A DNA stretch of 7,651 bases, taken from NCBI GenBank assembly GCA_027066595.1, contig JAMONG010000231.1:1-7651 (forward strand), in the 5' to 3' direction. Below the pieces are notes generated by a model. That model was not told the origin of the DNA and searched no databases. It saw only the letters and a program-made list of their open reading frames with translations. Source of the stretch: Sulfurovum sp. Its GTDB lineage: Bacteria > Campylobacterota > Campylobacteria > Campylobacterales > Sulfurovaceae. Both the position numbers and the translations under genes were made by a program. Shown here one piece after another: positions 5,679-7,651 of the stretch. Position 1 is the first letter of the stretch. Every line of letters begins with the position of its first letter.

Positions 5679-6329
5679 ATGTCTCAAATGCTTTTAGAAG
5701 CTACCCATATAACACATAGTTTTGACTATACACTTTTTACAGATATCGACTTCACATTAGCTCCCTCTCAAAGTGCGGCTATTGTTGGGCGTAGTGGTTC
5801 TGGTAAGTCTACACTTTTGCATATCTTCTCTACTTTTATGAAACCCAATGAAGGGAAAGTGACACTTTTTGGTGATGATTTATATGGTTTAAGTGATGAT
5901 GCCATAGAAGCTTTACGTCGTTATGATGTGGGGATTATCTTTCAGTTTCATTACCTCTTTAAAGGGATGTCTTCGATGGAGAATATCAAGGTAGCTTCTA
6001 TGCTTAGTGGCGAGACGATAGAGGATGACATTTTAGAGAAACTAGAGATAAAAGAACTCATGAACCAACGCATAGGTGAACTCTCAGGTGGACAGCAACA
6101 GCGTGTCTCTATCGCAAGGGTGTTAAGTAAAAAACCACGCATTATCTTCGCCGATGAGCCTACAGGTAACTTAGACAAAGAGACAGCCAAACTTGTGATG
6201 GATGTACTCTTAGACTACATCAAAGAAACAGGTGCAGGGCTACTGCTTGTCACACATGATGAGACGATGGCAGGACGTTGTGACAGAGCCTATAGGCTAG
6301 AAGATAAAATGTTAAAGGAAATCACATGA
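5679..6329 (+). CDS. LolD/MacB-type ABC transporter ATP-binding protein
   Basis: This 216-residue cytosolic ATPase has every ABC motif: Walker A GRSGSGKST (37-45), Q-loop glutamine Q89 in IIFQF, signature LSGGQ (135-139), Walker B RIIFADE with D159 and catalytic E160, D-loop TGNLD (162-166), and switch histidine H193 (VTHDE). The FADEPTGNLD form and size place it in the LolD/FtsE/MacB group, whose members power lipoprotein release from the inner membrane or other mechanotransmission. LolD is the nearest guess, but no LolC/E-like permease is in the window, so its membrane partner must be encoded elsewhere or differ. It is the first gene of an overlapping operon with a 40-residue membrane protein and a PAP2 phosphatase. 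I recall that Campylobacter also has an ABC ATPase beside tsf, so the position seems old. Assignment to the superfamily is certain; transported substrate is not. Confidence 0.93.
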   Translation: MSQMLLEATHITHSFDYTLFTDIDFTLAPSQSAAIVGRSGSGKSTLLHIFSTFMKPNEGKVTLFGDDLYGLSDDAIEALRRYDVGIIFQFHYLFKGMSSMENIKVASMLSGETIEDDILEKLEIKELMNQRIGELSGGQQQRVSIARVLSKKPRIIFADEPTGNLDKETAKLVMDVLLDYIKETGAGLLLVTHDETMAGRCDRAYRLEDKMLKEIT

Positions 6330-6448
6330 AAATAGATGTCGTGAATGCAGCCTATACCGCAGGTATGATACTCCTTGCTTTTGTAGCAGCACTTGTTGTA
6401 ACTAAGACAATAGGTAAATATACTTCTAAAGATGAGGATGAAGAGTGA
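6326..6448 (+). CDS. Small single-span membrane protein, 40 aa, unknown function
   Basis: This short gene starts with ATG overlapping the ABC ATPase stop (ATGA at 6326-6329) and ends in TGA at 6446-6448, overlapping the GTG start of the PAP2 gene. The product has a short start (MKIDVVNAAYT), a hydrophobic span at about residues 13-26 (GMILLAFVAALVVT), and a polar tail with lysines then an acidic end (SKDEDEE). It is probably an inner membrane protein with the charged tail in the cytosol. The exact four-base overlaps on both sides argue for a real, translationally coupled gene. I do not recognise a family. It could anchor or adapt the ATPase or act with the phosphatase, but this is inferred from position only. 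Confidence 0.72.
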   Translation: MKIDVVNAAYTAGMILLAFVAALVVTKTIGKYTSKDEDEE

Positions 6449-6963
6449 AAAAATTACTTATACTACTAGTGATACTCCCCCAAATTACATGGGCAAAAAG
6501 CAACACCGAAAAGATAGGAGACTTTCTTACCTTTGCCATACCTGCGGTAGCATATGGAAGTACTTTTTATATGGATGATGCAGAGGGTAGAGAAGAGTTT
6601 TACTGGGTGTATGGTACAACAATGGTAAGCACCGTAGCACTCAAATACACCATAAGAGCCAAACGTCCAGACAATGATGACAGAGACTCTTTCCCCTCAG
6701 GGCATACCTCTTCAGCGATGTCAGGGGCGACATTTATACATAAGCGTTATGGTTTTGAGTATGCTATCGCTGCATACATAGGGGCTGTCTACACAGGGTA
6801 TAGCCGTATACAGGTCAATCGTCATCACACCAGAGATGTTGTCGCTGGAGCTTTGCTTGGGGCTGTGAGTGCATGGTATTTTACAACACCCTATGAAAAT
6901 CTTCGCATCGAACCAGTGCTTGATGGGGAGTACAAAGGGGTACAGGTAAAGTATCGTTTCTGA
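6445..6963 (+). CDS. PAP2-family membrane-associated lipid phosphatase
   Basis: The 172-residue product holds the full three-part PAP2 active site: K67-x6-R74-P75 (KYTIRAKRP), PSGH (84-87) with catalytic-site H87, and SR-x5-H-x3-D (S120, R121, H127, D131), where H127 is the expected nucleophile. It begins with a signal-like segment (MKKLLILLVILPQITWA, cleavage plausible after A17) and has hydrophobic stretches at about 26-42, 54-66, 104-119 and 131-147, so the active site should face the periplasm. Likely substrates are lipid phosphates such as undecaprenyl diphosphate, phosphatidylglycerol phosphate or lipid A phosphates; sequence does not decide. The GTG start at 6445 overlaps the stop of the preceding gene, with GAGGA (6434-6438) 6 nt ahead. 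The end (GVQVKYRF) has alternating hydrophobic residues and a final Phe, resembling an outer-membrane strand, which is unusual. Its stop directly abuts that of prfB. Confidence 0.92.
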   Translation: MKKLLILLVILPQITWAKSNTEKIGDFLTFAIPAVAYGSTFYMDDAEGREEFYWVYGTTMVSTVALKYTIRAKRPDNDDRDSFPSGHTSSAMSGATFIHKRYGFEYAIAAYIGAVYTGYSRIQVNRHHTRDVVAGALLGAVSAWYFTTPYENLRIEPVLDGEYKGVQVKYRF

Positions 6964-7651
6964 TTACTTCGCCTGAGCGATAAGCACACCCTCTAAAACC
7001 TTATCTATATCTCCATCTAAAATGGCATCTACATTGGTGTATGGGATGTTTGAACGGGTGTCTTTTACTTGTTGGTAGGGTTGTAGTACGTAAGAGCGTA
7101 TCTGATGTCCCCAACCGATTTCAGATTTTTCTATGCCGTCTATGGCAGCTTGTTTTTTAGCCATTTCATATTCAAAGAGACGTGACTTTAACATTTTAAG
7201 AGCTGAGGCTTTGTTTTTGTGTTGGCTTCTGTCGTTTTGGCACTGCACGATGATGTTAGTAGGCACGTGGGTGATGCGTATAGCTGAGTCTGTGGTATTG
7301 ACATGCTGTCCACCAGCCCCACTTGCACGGTAGGAGTCGATGCGAATGTCTTTGTCTTCTATGACGATGTCGATGTCATCGTCTATCTCTGGAGAGACCA
7401 TTACAGAAGAGAAAGAAGTATGTCGTTTAGCATTGCTGTCAAAAGGGCTGATGCGTACAAGACGGTGGATGCCGTTTTCTACTTTAAGGTAACCATAGGC
7501 ATTTTCACCTTTTACCATAAATGAAACATCTTTAATACCTGCTTCTTCTCCTGCTTGATGGTCAAGCACTTCGACTTTAAAGCCACGACGTTCTGCCCAA
7601 CGCAGGTACATACGGTAGAGCATAGATGCCCAGTCTTGGCTCTCTGTACCA
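6964..7651 (-). CDS. prfB: Peptide chain release factor 2 (carboxy-terminal part; 5' end outside window)
   Basis: The 229 visible residues are the carboxy-terminal domains of RF2, which recognises UGA and UAA stop codons in the ribosomal A site and releases the peptide. Visible marks are the entry GTESQDWASML, the stop-codon reading tripeptide SPF in VRISPFDSN (about 68-70 of the fragment), the universal GGQ in RASGAGGQHVN (113-115 of the fragment; bases 7314-7306), which contacts the peptidyl transferase centre and is usually methylated on Gln by PrmC, and QCQNDRSQHKNK. SPF rather than PxT separates RF2 from RF1. The visible ATG at 7623 is internal: matching E. coli RF2, the frame continues upstream off the edge. 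The amino end, where some species have a programmed frameshift, is not visible. The gene converges on the PAP2 gene with no spacer. Confidence 0.97.
   Translation of the reverse strand, partial: GTESQDWASMLYRMYLRWAERRGFKVEVLDHQAGEEAGIKDVSFMVKGENAYGYLKVENGIHRLVRISPFDSNAKRHTSFSSVMVSPEIDDDIDIVIEDKDIRIDSYRASGAGGQHVNTTDSAIRITHVPTNIIVQCQNDRSQHKNKASALKMLKSRLFEYEMAKKQAAIDGIEKSEIGWGHQIRSYVLQPYQQVKDTRSNIPYTNVDAILDGDIDKVLEGVLIAQAK

Overview
The window looks like a chromosomal segment of a low-GC member of the Campylobacterota, most likely a Sulfurovum- or Sulfurimonas-like marine or sulfidic lineage. This is inferred from four things: the S2 amino terminus (MVTMKDLLECGVHFGHQ), an EF-Ts of about 354 residues as is usual in this phylum, the order rpsB-tsf-ABC ATPase that I recall from Campylobacter, and the AT-rich spacers. 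No mobile element, CRISPR array, rRNA or tRNA gene is visible.

Left part (1-2503, all minus strand). A 71-residue helical protein of unknown function is followed by a formate/nitrite-type channel with its own promoter. After a 20-nt gap comes a protein that joins a PP2C-type phosphatase to a Ser/Thr kinase and runs off the left edge. The last two form a tight pair, suggesting that anion (probably nitrite or nitrate) uptake is linked to reversible protein phosphorylation.

Middle part (2504-5678, plus strand). A PrxQ/Bcp peroxiredoxin is transcribed divergently from the 71-residue gene, with promoters overlapping in a 37-nt gap, and ends in a hairpin terminator. Next is a promoter and a leader of about 210 nt with strong secondary structure, then rpsB and tsf separated by 2 nt. 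The S2 protein carries an unusual acidic linker and a carboxy-terminal helix-hairpin-helix-like module. A long hairpin follows tsf.

Right part (5679-7651). An extended -10 promoter drives a three-gene overlapping operon: a LolD-like ABC ATPase, a 40-residue single-span membrane protein, and a PAP2-type lipid phosphatase. The junctions are ATGA and GTGA overlaps, so translation is probably coupled. Converging on it from the right, with no base between the two stop codons, is the carboxy-terminal part of prfB (release factor 2).

The best candidates for something not well described are the structured rpsB leader, the S2-HHH fusion, the 40-residue membrane protein inside the ABC ATPase/PAP2 operon, and the phosphatase-kinase/channel pair.
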